A DNA stretch of 64,000 nucleotides from Exiguobacterium sp. s124. GTDB lineage: Bacteria > Bacillota > Bacilli > Exiguobacteriales > Exiguobacteriaceae. Position 1 is the stretch's first letter. Each line of letters starts with the position of its first letter. This document shows positions 9,406 through 18,474 of the stretch, piece after piece. Location: contig NZ_JACSKH010000001.1 in NCBI RefSeq assembly GCF_018617485.1, positions 930,001-994,000 of the forward strand. The letters are read 5' to 3'. The notes below the pieces were generated by a model that was not told where the DNA came from, did not search any database, and worked only from the letters and a program-made list of their open reading frames with translations. Both the position numbers and the translations under genes were made by a program.

Positions 9406-9430
9406 CTTTTTAAAGTGAATTCGATACGAT
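9402..9430 (+). promoter_or_regulatory. Sigma-A promoter of the glyQS T-box transcript
   Basis: TTGACT at 9402-9407 and TACGAT at 9425-9430 with a 17-base spacer. It overlaps the recO stop codon. Confidence 0.7.
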
Positions 9431-9436
9431 GAGTTA

Positions 9437-9661
9437 CGATTAGACAATGAAATAGCGTGCGCGATGAAGGAAATAAGTAACTCTTCATGTCATGAATGAA
9501 GCGAGTTCGGGGTGGTGTGAGCCGAGCGTCATGAGAAGAGTGAATGGCGATTCCAGAGCGCCCACATCTTGTTAAGAGTGGTCCCAATGATTGGGGCAAG
9601 TAGGGTGGAACCGCGGGAATCAATCCCGTCCCTATGTGCTAGGCACATAGGGGCGTTTTTT
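9437..9661 (+). promoter_or_regulatory. T-box riboswitch (glycine) upstream of glyQS
   Basis: A leader of about 225 bases with the conserved T-box AGGGTGGAACCGCG at 9602-9615, where uncharged tRNA acceptor ends base-pair with the TGG, an upstream branched stem region, and a terminator. The likely specifier is GGC (glycine) at 9546-9548 in GAATGGCGA, consistent with the downstream genes. Uncharged tRNA-Gly should favour the antiterminator and raise glyQS expression. The T-box element is direct evidence; the specifier position is inferred. Confidence 0.93.
9629..9661 (+). terminator. T-box-controlled intrinsic terminator
   Basis: CCCTATGTGC (9630-9639), loop TAG, GCACATAGGG (9643-9652), then a run of six T at 9656-9661. 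It competes with the antiterminator containing the T-box sequence. Confidence 0.9.
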
Positions 9662-9691
9662 GTCGTTTCAATACTATTGGAGGTGTCATCT

Positions 9692-10594
9692 ATGAAGCAT
9701 ATGACTATGCAAGAAATCATTCTCACGCTACAAAACTTTTGGGCATCGAAAGGTTGTTTGACGATGCAAGCGTATGATGTGGAAAAAGGGGCAGGTACGT
9801 TAAACCCAATGACTACATTAAGAACGCTAGGACCAGAACCTTGGAATGTCTGTTACACAGAACCGTCGCGCCGCCCGGCTGACGGACGTTACGGGGAGAA
9901 CCCGAACCGCCTGTATCAACATCATCAGTTCCAAGTCATCATGAAGCCTTCTCCGAGCAACATCCAAGAGTTGTACTTAGAAAGTCTCGAGTTGATCGGA
10001 ATTAACCCGCTCGAACATGATATCCGCTTCGTTGAGGATAACTGGGAGAACCCGACATTCGGAGCAGCCGGTCTCGGTTGGGAAGTATGGTTAAACGGGA
10101 TGGAAATCACGCAATTCACGTATTTCCAACAAGTCGGTGGCATCGAGTGTGATCCGATTGCCGTTGAAATCACATACGGTCTCGAACGTCTCGCTTCGTA
10201 CATTCAAGAAGTCGAGAGCGTTTTCGACCTCGTTTGGACAGACGGATTCAAGTATGGAGATATCTTCTATCAGCCTGAGTTCGAACACTCAAAATATACG
10301 TTCGAGTTATCAGATGTCGATATGCTCTTTACTCTATTTGACACATATGAGAAGGAAGCAAAACGTGCTCTTGAAGAAAATCTTGTCTTCCCTGCGTACG
10401 ACTACATTTTGAAATGTTCACATACGTTCAACTTGTTAGACGCAAAAGGCGCGATTTCTGTGACAGAGCGGACTGGATTTATTCAACGCGTCCGTAATAT
10501 GTCACGTGCATGTGCTTCTAAATTTATTGAAGAACGGGAGCGTCTCGGTTTCCCACTTTTGAAACAAGAGAAAGCAGGTGACTTGAATGCGTGA
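9692..10594 (+). CDS. glyQ: Glycyl-tRNA synthetase alpha subunit
   Basis: Catalytic class II subunit of the alpha2-beta2 glycyl-tRNA synthetase. It is 300 residues, with motif regions such as [32 protein letters not shown] and YFQQVGG. ATG 9692 follows GGAGGTG at 9679-9685; the reading frame stays open upstream through the T-box but that part is leader RNA, not protein. It overlaps glyS by 8 bases. Confidence 0.97.
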   Translation: MKHMTMQEIILTLQNFWASKGCLTMQAYDVEKGAGTLNPMTTLRTLGPEPWNVCYTEPSRRPADGRYGENPNRLYQHHQFQVIMKPSPSNIQELYLESLELIGINPLEHDIRFVEDNWENPTFGAAGLGWEVWLNGMEITQFTYFQQVGGIECDPIAVEITYGLERLASYIQEVESVFDLVWTDGFKYGDIFYQPEFEHSKYTFELSDVDMLFTLFDTYEKEAKRALEENLVFPAYDYILKCSHTFNLLDAKGAISVTERTGFIQRVRNMSRACASKFIEERERLGFPLLKQEKAGDLNA

Positions 10595-12641
10595 CCTTTT
10601 ACTAGAGATTGGATTGGAAGAGCTTCCGGCTCAATACGTCTTGCGTTCAGAAAAACAGTTAGGAGAACGAATCGACTCGTTCTTGAAAGAAGCGCGAGTT
10701 GAGTTTGGATCAATCGAAGTATATTCGACACCTCGTCGTTTAGCTGTAATCGTTCGTGATGTGGCGGAAACACAACAAGATTTGACGGAAACACTTCGCG
10801 GACCTGCGAAGAAGATTGCTCAAGACGCAGAAGGGAACTGGTCGAAAGCGGCAGAAGGATTTGCCCGTGGTCGTGGATTGTCAGTGGAAGACCTATACTT
10901 TGCGGAAGAAAAGGGAGTCGAGTATGTCTTCGCGGAGCGTCATGAAAAGGGACAAGCAACAGGTTCTTTGTTAAGTGGTCTTGAAGACGTTGTTCGAAGC
11001 TTGACGTTCCCGAAAAACATGAAGTGGGGAACGAGCAGTTTACGCTACATGCGTCCGATTCGTTGGTTGATTGCCCTCTTCGGTCAGGATGTCATCGACT
11101 TTACGATTGAAGGCGTGAAGACAGGGAACGTGACGAGAGGACATCGCTTCCTCAGTAAAGGAGACGTCGTCGTCCATTCACCAGCTGAATATGTGGAAGC
11201 GCTAGATGCTGCCTTTGTCATGGCAAGTTACGAAGCGCGTAAAGCAGAAATTGAACGTCAAATCCAAGCGCTTGCGACAAACCAAGGATGGACGATCCCA
11301 CTTGATGCTGCCTTATTAGAAGAAGTCACAAACTTAGTCGAATGGCCGACTGCTCTCTTTGGTGAGTTTGATGAGACGTATCTTGACTTACCAGAAGAAG
11401 TACTCATCACGACGATGAAAGAGCACCAACGTTATTTCCCGGTATATGTCGATGGAACGTTGAAAAATTATTTCGTCACCGTTCGAAACGGAAATGCCGA
11501 TCATCTTGAAAACGTCGCACGCGGAAACGAAAAAGTCATTCGTGCGCGTCTTGCGGATGCCGTCTTCTTCTATGAAGAGGATAAGAATACGAAAATCGAT
11601 GACCAGCTTGCTCGTCTCGACCGAATCGTCTTCCATGAAAAATTGGGAACGACTGGAGCGAAAGCACGTCGCGTGACAGAAATCGCACAAACTCTTGCAC
11701 CACTCTTTGATGCGGATCTTGAAAAAGTGAATCGTGCTGGTGCAATCCACAAGTTTGACCTCGTCAGCCAGATGGTTTACGAGTTTACTGAACTCCAAGG
11801 AATCATGGGAGAGAAGTACGCGCTTCAACAAGGGGAGGACAAAGAAGTGGCTGCTGCGATTCGTGAGCACTATATGCCACGTTTCGCAGGAGATGCATCT
11901 CCTGAAACAGCGACAGGTGCGGTGCTTGCTCTCGCAGACAAACTCGATTCGATTGCTGCGTTCTTTGGCATCGGAATGATTCCGAGCGGTTCACAGGACC
12001 CGTTCGCACTTCGTCGTCAAGCTCAAGGCGTCGTCCAAATCCTTGGCGATTGGAAGATTGATCTCTCAATCGACAAACTTCTCTCGAAAGTTGTCGAATT
12101 ACAACTGGAAGCAGGACTCTATGAAGCCGATAAAGAACAAGTCAAGGCACAGCTCGTCGAGTTCTTTAAACTTCGCTTGAAATATCGCCTGCAAGAACAG
12201 CAGGTACGTTATGATGTGATCGATGCAGTGTTGACGACAACGCTTACGGTCGACCGTCTCGATGCTCGTGCACAGGCGATTCAACAGTTCGTCTCTACGG
12301 ACGCTAAATCGTTGATTGAACAACTCTCGCGCGTCGTCAATATCTCGAAAAAAGGTGAGCAGGGAGACGTTGATCCTTCATTGTTTGAAAATGACCAAGA
12401 GGTTGCGTTACATGAAGCGATTGAACAGACAGCTCCTGAAGCGACGAAGGCCGTTCAAGCGGGAGACTATAACAAAGCGCTTCAACTTCTTCAAACACTC
12501 GAATCACCAATTATGCAGTATTTTGAACATACGATGGTCATGAGTGATGACGAGGCGGTACGCCAAAACCGACTCCACGAAATGAACCGACTTGCTACGA
12601 CGATTAAGAGTGTCGCAGACTTCAACGCGCTCGTACTCTGA
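10587..12641 (+). CDS. glyS: Glycyl-tRNA synthetase beta subunit
   Basis: tRNA-binding beta subunit of the tetrameric glycyl-tRNA synthetase. It is 684 residues, starting [17 protein letters not shown] as in the family, with the HD-like and anticodon-binding regions in the C-terminal half. The start codon overlaps the glyQ coding end by 8 bases, which suggests coupled translation for equal subunit supply. Confidence 0.97.
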   Translation: MRDLLLEIGLEELPAQYVLRSEKQLGERIDSFLKEARVEFGSIEVYSTPRRLAVIVRDVAETQQDLTETLRGPAKKIAQDAEGNWSKAAEGFARGRGLSVEDLYFAEEKGVEYVFAERHEKGQATGSLLSGLEDVVRSLTFPKNMKWGTSSLRYMRPIRWLIALFGQDVIDFTIEGVKTGNVTRGHRFLSKGDVVVHSPAEYVEALDAAFVMASYEARKAEIERQIQALATNQGWTIPLDAALLEEVTNLVEWPTALFGEFDETYLDLPEEVLITTMKEHQRYFPVYVDGTLKNYFVTVRNGNADHLENVARGNEKVIRARLADAVFFYEEDKNTKIDDQLARLDRIVFHEKLGTTGAKARRVTEIAQTLAPLFDADLEKVNRAGAIHKFDLVSQMVYEFTELQGIMGEKYALQQGEDKEVAAAIREHYMPRFAGDASPETATGAVLALADKLDSIAAFFGIGMIPSGSQDPFALRRQAQGVVQILGDWKIDLSIDKLLSKVVELQLEAGLYEADKEQVKAQLVEFFKLRLKYRLQEQQVRYDVIDAVLTTTLTVDRLDARAQAIQQFVSTDAKSLIEQLSRVVNISKKGEQGDVDPSLFENDQEVALHEAIEQTAPEATKAVQAGDYNKALQLLQTLESPIMQYFEHTMVMSDDEAVRQNRLHEMNRLATTIKSVADFNALVL

Positions 12642-12662
12642 ACAAACTAGAGGGGGTTGGCT

Positions 12663-13292
12663 ATGCAACTGAATGAACGCCAACAAAAAATCGTCGAGAT
12701 TGTAAAAGAGAATGGACCGATTACAGGGGAACAAATCGCCCAGGAATTATCGCTCACCCGTGCGACCTTGCGTCCAGACCTTGCAATTTTGACGATGACA
12801 GGAATACTTGAAGCTAGACCTCGCGTCGGCTACACGTTCGTTGGCAAACGGAATTCGTCGATGCTCCGTGAAAAGTTAGACTCGTTGACTGTAGGGGACT
12901 TCATGTCCTCTGCAAAAGTCGTACGAGATGAGATGACGGTATATGATGCGATTGTCACGTTATTTTTAGAAGATGTGGGCTCACTGTTCGTTGTCGGACG
13001 TGACCGGGAACTAGTGGGAGTATTGTCTCGTAAAGACTTACTCCGTGCTGCAATCGGGAACCAAGACTTGGATCAATTACCTGTCAATGTCATCATGACA
13101 CGTATGCCGAACATCACAGTATGCGAGAAAACCGAGACATTAATCCGTGCGGGCATGAAATTGATTGAAAAGCAAATCGATGCCATGCCGGTCGTTGAAG
13201 AGAAGGACGGGAAACTAATTGTTCTCGGTCGGATGACGAAGACCAACATGACAAAGGTGCTCATTGCGTTAGCGAACGATGAGTCGATTTGA
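12663..13292 (+). CDS. ccpN: CcpN-type transcriptional regulator (HTH plus CBS pair)
   Basis: Repressor of gluconeogenic genes (gapB, pckA in B. subtilis). It is 209 residues: an N-terminal winged HTH (about 1-60, GPITGEQIAQELSLTRATLRPD) and two CBS domains (about 75-205) that sense adenine nucleotides. ATG 12663 lies 6 bases after AGAGGGGG; a TTG at 12657 sits right on the ribosome binding site and is unlikely. It is followed by ppsr, the known partner gene (yqfL) of ccpN. The end overlaps the region carrying the ppsr ribosome binding site. Confidence 0.92.
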   Translation: MQLNERQQKIVEIVKENGPITGEQIAQELSLTRATLRPDLAILTMTGILEARPRVGYTFVGKRNSSMLREKLDSLTVGDFMSSAKVVRDEMTVYDAIVTLFLEDVGSLFVVGRDRELVGVLSRKDLLRAAIGNQDLDQLPVNVIMTRMPNITVCEKTETLIRAGMKLIEKQIDAMPVVEEKDGKLIVLGRMTKTNMTKVLIALANDESI

Positions 13293-13305
13293 GGAGGAAA
13301 CCGAT

Positions 13306-14121
13306 TTGACTACGAAACAACTCGTATTTGTTGTAAGTGATTCGGTCGGGGAGACGTGTGAACTTGTCGTCCGTGCAGCGAGTATCCAATTCCATGAGAA
13401 TGCAATCGAAACGCTCCGCATCCCATTCGTTGAGGATGAGCAGACGATTATCGATGTTGTCACACAAGCGAAAGCGCAACAGGCGCTCATTGCATTCACG
13501 CTCGTCAACGAAGAGCATCGGGCTCTTCTCATGAGACTCGGGGAAGAACACCAAGTCAAGACGGTCGACCTGCTCGGTGATTTACTTGATGTGTTATCGG
13601 GACAATTGAAAGAGGCCCCGCGTGAAAAACCGGGACTCATCTATCGATTAGATGATGATTACTTCCGCAAAATCGAGGCCATGGAATTTGCGGTCAAGTA
13701 TGATGACGGTCGGGACCCGCGTGGGCTTAAAAAAGCCGACATCGTACTTGTCGGTGTCTCGCGAACGTCTAAGACGCCATTATCCCAATATTTAGCATTA
13801 AAACGATACAAGGTTGCCAACGTTCCACTCGTTCCAGAATCACGACCGCCTGAGGAGTTGTTTGACTTGCCGGCAGAACGATGTGTCGGATTGATCATCT
13901 CACCAGAGAAGTTGATTTCGATTCGGATGGAGCGACTCAAGTCACTCGGTTTGAAGCCAGAAGCGGACTATGCTCAACTCGAACGAATCAATCGAGAGCT
14001 CGAATATGCTCGTGGTATTTATGAGCGAATCGGTTGTGAAGTCATCGACGTGACGAATAAGGCGGTCGAAGAGACGGCGGGTATTATTTTGCGTCATCTC
14101 GAGCAATCAAAAGACGACTAA
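13306..14121 (+). CDS. ppsr: Pyruvate,phosphate dikinase regulatory protein / kinase-phosphorylase (DUF299)
   Basis: Bifunctional ADP-dependent kinase/Pi-dependent phosphorylase family (PPDK or PEP synthase regulatory protein; YqfL in B. subtilis). It is 271 residues: the start VFVVSDSVGETCELV is typical, and the P-loop-like GVSRTSKT is at 150-157. TTG at 13306 is chosen because GAGGAGG at 13291-13297 is optimally spaced and the length then matches YqfL; an in-frame ATG at 13279 inside ccpN would add 9 residues. No PPDK gene is visible in the window, so the substrate is not fixed. Confidence 0.92.
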   Translation: MTTKQLVFVVSDSVGETCELVVRAASIQFHENAIETLRIPFVEDEQTIIDVVTQAKAQQALIAFTLVNEEHRALLMRLGEEHQVKTVDLLGDLLDVLSGQLKEAPREKPGLIYRLDDDYFRKIEAMEFAVKYDDGRDPRGLKKADIVLVGVSRTSKTPLSQYLALKRYKVANVPLVPESRPPEELFDLPAERCVGLIISPEKLISIRMERLKSLGLKPEADYAQLERINRELEYARGIYERIGCEVIDVTNKAVEETAGIILRHLEQSKDD

Positions 14122-14163
14122 TTTGAATAAGTGTTTCAATTAGTAATCATTGCTTTGAGAGGG

Positions 14164-14169
14164 TATAAT
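14164..14169 (+). promoter_or_regulatory. Candidate -10 element upstream of dnaG
   Basis: A perfect TATAAT at 14164-14169 between ppsr and dnaG; no good -35 box is seen at 16-18 bases upstream. It could start a dnaG-sigA transcript with a leader that contains the 14189-14217 hairpin. Confidence 0.4.
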
Positions 14170-14188
14170 AGAGTATTGACAGTACAGT

Positions 14189-14217
14189 GAAACGGAACGT
14201 GATCAGCGTTCCGTTTC
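14189..14217 (+). other. Perfect hairpin in the dnaG leader
   Basis: GAAACGGAACG (14189-14199), a 7-base loop (TGATCAG) and CGTTCCGTTTC (14207-14217) form an uninterrupted 11-bp stem. There is no T-run after it, so it does not look like a simple terminator. It ends 31 bases before the dnaG start codon. Confidence 0.75.
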
Positions 14218-14248
14218 GTTGCGAGATTGGAAACAGGGAGTGGTCAAG

Positions 14249-16060
14249 ATGCCACGGATACCAGATGAAGTCATCGCAGAAGTGAAGCAAGCGACCGATA
14301 TCGTAGAATTGATTGGCGAGCGTGTCGAATTAAAGAAACAAGGACATCGGCTTGTCGGGTTATGTCCTTTCCATTCCGAAAATTCACCGTCTTTTTCCGT
14401 CTCACCTGAAAAAGGGATGTATCACTGCTTCGGCTGCGGAGCCGGAGGGAACGTGTTTACGTTCGTGATGGAGACCGAAGGGTTGTCTTTTCCTGAGACA
14501 GTCGAACGCTTAGCAACGCGTGCGAACATTTCAGTAGACGGCATACAAGGGGACGAAGAACTAACGCGTGAACAAGTATGGCGCAAACAGATGCGGGATG
14601 CGCACCGACTTGTCGCTGACTTGTACCATGAAGTCTTGATGAAGACAGAAGCTGGCGAAGTGGGATTAACGTATTTGCGAAATCGTGATTTAACGGAAGA
14701 GACGATTGCGCAATATCGGATTGGATTTGCCCCAGACCAACGGCGCTTTACTGTCGAGTTGTTGGAGCGGCGTGGGTTTGATTTAGAAGTGATGGTTGAG
14801 GCAGGTTTGATTTCAAAGTCAAAATCCGGTGAATATTTTGACCGATTTGAAGGTCGGGTCGTCTTTCCGATTGCGGATCGAGACGGCACCATTGTTGGCT
14901 TCAGCGGACGTGCGATTGATGACCGACAACCAAAATACGTGAATACGGCGGAAACACCGTTATTCAACAAGAGCGAATTGCTATTTGGCTTCTCACAAGC
15001 CCGTGCAACGATGCGAAAGAAAAAGCGAGTCTTCCTCGTAGAAGGTAACGTAGATGTCTTACAAGTCGCACAAGCGGGTATACAAGAAGTCGTGGCATCA
15101 CTTGGTACCGCGTTCTCTCCACAACATGCAAGAGCATTGTCTCGCATCGTGGAAGAAGTCATCATCTGTTATGACGGAGACCATGCAGGACAAGAGGCGA
15201 CTCAAAAAGTCATTCGCTTATTAGAGTCATCACCTCTTGATGTACAAATTTTGCCATTACCGGAGAAGACGGACCCAGATGATTATATTCGTCAACATGG
15301 GGGAACGCACTGGCAACAGTTTGTCGAGACTGAGCAGTTGAGTGTTCTTGATTTCATGAATCGTATGCTCAGACGAGGAAAAAACTTGAATCGAGAAGGA
15401 GAACGGATTCGTTTTATTGAATCTATGCTTGAAGAGATCGGTAAGACGAATGATTCGATTCGAAGAGATTTATACGTGAAAAAATTGTCGGATGAATTTG
15501 AGATTCCGCTTGAGACCCTTCGTTCGAGAATCCCTCGTCCGACGTCAAGCGAATCAACACCAGTCCGTACGATGGAACCTGCTGAACCCGTACGAAAGCG
15601 TTCGAGTAAAACAGGTGAACCGCGCTGGATGAAAGCAGAGAAATATTTGTTGCGTGCCATGTTGACTGGACCGGAACAAGTTCGATTCGTGCGTGACCGT
15701 CTAGGGCTTCGTTATCAAGATGAAATACATCGTATGTTAGGCTCGGCATTGTATGAAATCGTCTCTGAGACGATGACACAAGACGAGTTTGACCAAGTGA
15801 CGCCGCCATTTATGGAGCGTTACTGCGACCAGCGTCCCGATTATGCGATGCGCTTTGCGGAGATTCGACTGATGGCTGGACCGGATGAACTGTCTGAAGA
15901 TGTTTTAGACGAATATATTCGGGTCATAAACAGTTATGAGGAGCAACGTCAAATCGAGCGTGCAAAAAGGGAAATCGCACAAGACGCCGAAAGTATTGTT
16001 GACCAGGCGTCCAAGCTACAAGAATTGATTGCCCGTAGTCGTCGTCTACGAGAACGATGA
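14249..16060 (+). CDS. dnaG: DNA primase
   Basis: Synthesises RNA primers at the replication fork. It is 603 residues. The N-terminal zinc ribbon has C39, H42, C60 and C63; the TOPRIM core includes LVEGNVDVLQ and CYDGDHAG; the C-terminal helicase-binding region follows. ATG 14249 with AGGGAG at 14235-14240 gives the standard length; an upstream in-frame TTG at 14219 lies in the leader hairpin edge and is rejected. sigA follows after 35 bases, the classic macromolecular synthesis pair, but rpsU is 13 kb away and yqxD is absent. Confidence 0.96.
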   Translation: MPRIPDEVIAEVKQATDIVELIGERVELKKQGHRLVGLCPFHSENSPSFSVSPEKGMYHCFGCGAGGNVFTFVMETEGLSFPETVERLATRANISVDGIQGDEELTREQVWRKQMRDAHRLVADLYHEVLMKTEAGEVGLTYLRNRDLTEETIAQYRIGFAPDQRRFTVELLERRGFDLEVMVEAGLISKSKSGEYFDRFEGRVVFPIADRDGTIVGFSGRAIDDRQPKYVNTAETPLFNKSELLFGFSQARATMRKKKRVFLVEGNVDVLQVAQAGIQEVVASLGTAFSPQHARALSRIVEEVIICYDGDHAGQEATQKVIRLLESSPLDVQILPLPEKTDPDDYIRQHGGTHWQQFVETEQLSVLDFMNRMLRRGKNLNREGERIRFIESMLEEIGKTNDSIRRDLYVKKLSDEFEIPLETLRSRIPRPTSSESTPVRTMEPAEPVRKRSSKTGEPRWMKAEKYLLRAMLTGPEQVRFVRDRLGLRYQDEIHRMLGSALYEIVSETMTQDEFDQVTPPFMERYCDQRPDYAMRFAEIRLMAGPDELSEDVLDEYIRVINSYEEQRQIERAKREIAQDAESIVDQASKLQELIARSRRLRER

Positions 16061-16095
16061 ACGTGGATGAAGTTTGGAAGGAGTTGAACTGCTAG

Positions 16096-17190
16096 ATGGC
16101 AGAGAAGAAGAAAGAGGATTTATTTAACGCCATAGAAGAGCTTGAAAAGTTAGGGAAGAAAAAAGGCGTCGTCTCAATGCAAGCGATTCAAGATCGCCTC
16201 AGTCATTTTGAGGTGGACTCGGATTTCATTGATAACTTCATCGAGGATTTAGAAGCAAAAGATATTCGTGTCACAGAGGACGCAGCTGACGCAGAGGAAA
16301 CACCTGCGAAAAAAGAAGATGAAGAAGTCGACTTAAACGACTTATCGGTACCTCCTGGCATTAAAATTAACGACCCGGTTCGAATGTATTTAAAAGAAAT
16401 CGGACGTGTCGACCTTCTCAGTGCAAAAGATGAGACGGAGCTTGCGAAACGAATCGAGCAAGGAGACGAAGAGGCGAAAAAACGTCTTGCAGAAGCGAAC
16501 TTACGTCTCGTCGTTTCGATTGCGAAACGTTACGTCGGTCGTGGAATGCTCTTCCTTGATTTGATTCAAGAAGGGAACATGGGCCTCATTAAAGCGGTCG
16601 AGAAATTCGACTATATGAAAGGGTTCAAATTCTCGACTTATGCGACATGGTGGATTCGTCAAGCAATCACACGCGCGATTGCTGACCAAGCCCGTACCAT
16701 CCGGATCCCTGTCCACATGGTTGAAACAATCAACAAATTGATTCGTGTCCAACGTCAATTGCTCCAAGATCTCGGTCGCGAACCGTCTCCAGAAGAAATT
16801 GCGAAAGAGATGGAACTCACACCTGAAAAAGTACGTGAGATTCTAAAAATCGCGCAAGAACCGGTATCGCTCGAGACACCGATTGGGGAAGAAGACGATT
16901 CACATCTCGGTGACTTCATTGAAGACCAAGATGCGATGGCCCCACAAGATGCGGCAGCCTATGAGTTGTTGAAAGAACAGTTAGAAGACGTTCTCGATAC
17001 GTTGACGGACCGTGAAGAGAACGTTCTTCGTCTTCGTTTCGGTTTAGACGATGGTCGTACCCGTACACTTGAAGAAGTCGGTAAAGTGTTCGGCGTCACG
17101 CGTGAGCGGATTCGTCAAATCGAGGCGAAAGCGCTTCGTAAATTACGTCACCCGAGTCGTTCCAAACGCTTGAAAGACTTCCTCGATTGA
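16096..17190 (+). CDS. sigA: Housekeeping RNA polymerase sigma factor SigA
   Basis: Primary sigma-70 factor (also called RpoD). It is 364 residues: acidic N-terminal region 1.1, region 1.2 ([11 protein letters not shown]), region 2 ([25 protein letters not shown]), region 3, and region 4.2 helix-turn-helix ([17 protein letters not shown]). GGAAGGAG at 16076-16083 precedes ATG 16096 with a longish spacer. It recognises the TTGACA/TATAAT promoters noted elsewhere in this window. Confidence 0.98.
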   Translation: MAEKKKEDLFNAIEELEKLGKKKGVVSMQAIQDRLSHFEVDSDFIDNFIEDLEAKDIRVTEDAADAEETPAKKEDEEVDLNDLSVPPGIKINDPVRMYLKEIGRVDLLSAKDETELAKRIEQGDEEAKKRLAEANLRLVVSIAKRYVGRGMLFLDLIQEGNMGLIKAVEKFDYMKGFKFSTYATWWIRQAITRAIADQARTIRIPVHMVETINKLIRVQRQLLQDLGREPSPEEIAKEMELTPEKVREILKIAQEPVSLETPIGEEDDSHLGDFIEDQDAMAPQDAAAYELLKEQLEDVLDTLTDREENVLRLRFGLDDGRTRTLEEVGKVFGVTRERIRQIEAKALRKLRHPSRSKRLKDFLD

Positions 17191-17221
17191 TTTCATATTT
17201 GAATAAAGTGTGAAGTTTTAG

Positions 17222-17270
17222 AAGAAAGGAAGGAAAATGAGTGATTTTCCTTCCTTCTTTATTATTTTTT
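17222..17270 (+). terminator. Terminator after sigA
   Basis: GGAAGGAAAAT (17228-17238) pairs with ATTTTCCTTCC (17244-17254) with a short loop; extra outer pairs carry a one-base bulge, and a T-rich tail follows. Confidence 0.85.
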
Positions 17271-17322
17271 GAGTAAAATAGTGTTGGATAGAAATTTGGA
17301 ATGAACATGAGGGGGAACTACA

Positions 17323-17661
17323 ATGCGTAATCCATTGTTACCGTTTGCGGCAATCGCAATCGTCGCAATTATTGCCATGGTATCATTATCGTATTTTGGT
17401 GTGAATCAGGCGCAACAAGCGGCTGAAGGTCCAGCAGTCACTGAAATGAACCCAGAAGAATTATATGCAGCGAAGGGTTGCACAGGTTGCCACGGCGGAA
17501 ACCTTGAAGGTGGCGTTGGTCCAGCACTTACTGGTGTTGGCGATCGTCTTTCACCAGAAGAAATCGCAAACATCATTGTCAACGGACAAGGTGCGATGCC
17601 TGCAGGTCTTGCTTCAGCTGAAGAAGCAGAAGTTCTTGCAAACTGGTTGATCGAACAATAA
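17323..17661 (+). CDS. cccA: Membrane-anchored cytochrome c-550/551 type protein
   Basis: Small c-type cytochrome on the outer face of the membrane. It is 112 residues: TM anchor at about 8-26, a short Ala/Gln/Pro linker, and heme motif C53-T-G-C56-H57; an axial methionine is likely in QGAMPAGLA. B. subtilis cccA lies at the same place (sigA-yqfM?-cccA-trmK). It takes part in electron transfer to cytochrome c oxidase or similar acceptors. It is a single-gene unit with its own terminator. Confidence 0.9.
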   Translation: MRNPLLPFAAIAIVAIIAMVSLSYFGVNQAQQAAEGPAVTEMNPEELYAAKGCTGCHGGNLEGGVGPALTGVGDRLSPEEIANIIVNGQGAMPAGLASAEEAEVLANWLIEQ

Positions 17662-17667
17662 GAGATG

Positions 17668-17696
17668 GCGCACTCCGTAACGGGGTGCGTTTTTTG
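17668..17696 (+). terminator. Terminator after cccA
   Basis: CGCACTCC (17669-17676), loop GTAAC, GGGGTGCG (17682-17689), then six T. Confidence 0.85.
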
Positions 17697-17725
17697 TTGT
17701 CGAAGTCTAGAGAATTCGATACGCT
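17697..17725 (+). promoter_or_regulatory. Candidate sigma-A promoter of trmK-yqfO
   Basis: TTGTCG at 17697-17702 and TACGCT at 17720-17725 with a 17-base spacer, directly after the cccA terminator. Confidence 0.45.
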
Positions 17726-17757
17726 AAGGAAGAAGTAGAACAAAGGAGTTGTCTTAC

Positions 17758-18474
17758 ATGCAAGAACGTGTCATCTTAGACCGCCGCTTGAAGCAGGTTG
17801 TCGATTATATTCCTAAAGGAAGTGTGCTCGCCGATATCGGATCAGATCACGCATATGTACCATGTTATGCCCTTCAACAAGGAATCATTTCAAAGGGGAT
17901 TGCAGGTGAAGTAAATGTAGGTCCAATGGAGGCCGCAAAAGCGCAAGTAGACTTGATTGGAGCACGAGAAGTCATCGATGTGCGACTAGGCGATGGTCTC
18001 GCCGTGCTTCAAGAAGACGAAGCGACTTGTATCTCGATTTGTGGGATGGGAGGTAGTTTGATTCGTTCGATCCTGGAGTCTGGAAAAGAGAAGCTCGGTG
18101 CAGTCGAGCGTCTTATTCTTCAACCGAATGTCGATGGACAACACGTTCGGAGCTGGTTGCTTGAGAATGGTTACGTTCTCGTCGAAGAAGCGATTGTCGA
18201 AGAAAATGATAAGGTATATGAGATTCTCGTCGGCGAAAAAGGGACTGAGACGATTTACAGTGACGATCTAAATGAGCGGACTTGGCAACTGTTGTTCGGC
18301 CCATATTTGATTCAGGAACGCCCTGAACCGTTCAAACTGAAATGGAGTCGTGAAGCGGATAAGCTCGAATACGTACTCGGTCAAATGGCAGATGGCATTC
18401 AATCAGAGGCGTTAGTTCAAAAACAGATCGAATTCAAACGGATGCGTGACAAAATGAGAGAGGTGAGTCAGTAA
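17758..18474 (+). CDS. trmK: tRNA (adenine22-N1)-methyltransferase TrmK
   Basis: SAM-dependent methyltransferase forming m1A22 in tRNA. It is 238 residues, equal to B. subtilis TrmK (YqfN). The SAM-binding motif is ADIGSDHAYVP near residue 25 and the NVDGQH-type catalytic loop follows (LQPNVDGQ). ATG 17758 has AAGGAG 9 bases upstream; TTG at 17749 touches the ribosome binding site and is rejected. The stop TAA shares one base with the ATG of yqfO, so the two are tightly coupled. Confidence 0.94.
   Translation: MQERVILDRRLKQVVDYIPKGSVLADIGSDHAYVPCYALQQGIISKGIAGEVNVGPMEAAKAQVDLIGAREVIDVRLGDGLAVLQEDEATCISICGMGGSLIRSILESGKEKLGAVERLILQPNVDGQHVRSWLLENGYVLVEEAIVEENDKVYEILVGEKGTETIYSDDLNERTWQLLFGPYLIQERPEPFKLKWSREADKLEYVLGQMADGIQSEALVQKQIEFKRMRDKMREVSQ

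Noticed and set aside
9569-9691. N-terminal extension of glyQ in frame
   Set aside because: It is the T-box leader and terminator; the GGAGGTG-preceded ATG at 9692 gives the family N-terminus.
14422-15165. 247-codon open frame on the reverse strand inside dnaG
   Set aside because: It is antisense to strongly conserved primase domains, has low-complexity Ser/Arg/Thr-rich composition and no ribosome binding site; a codon-bias shadow.
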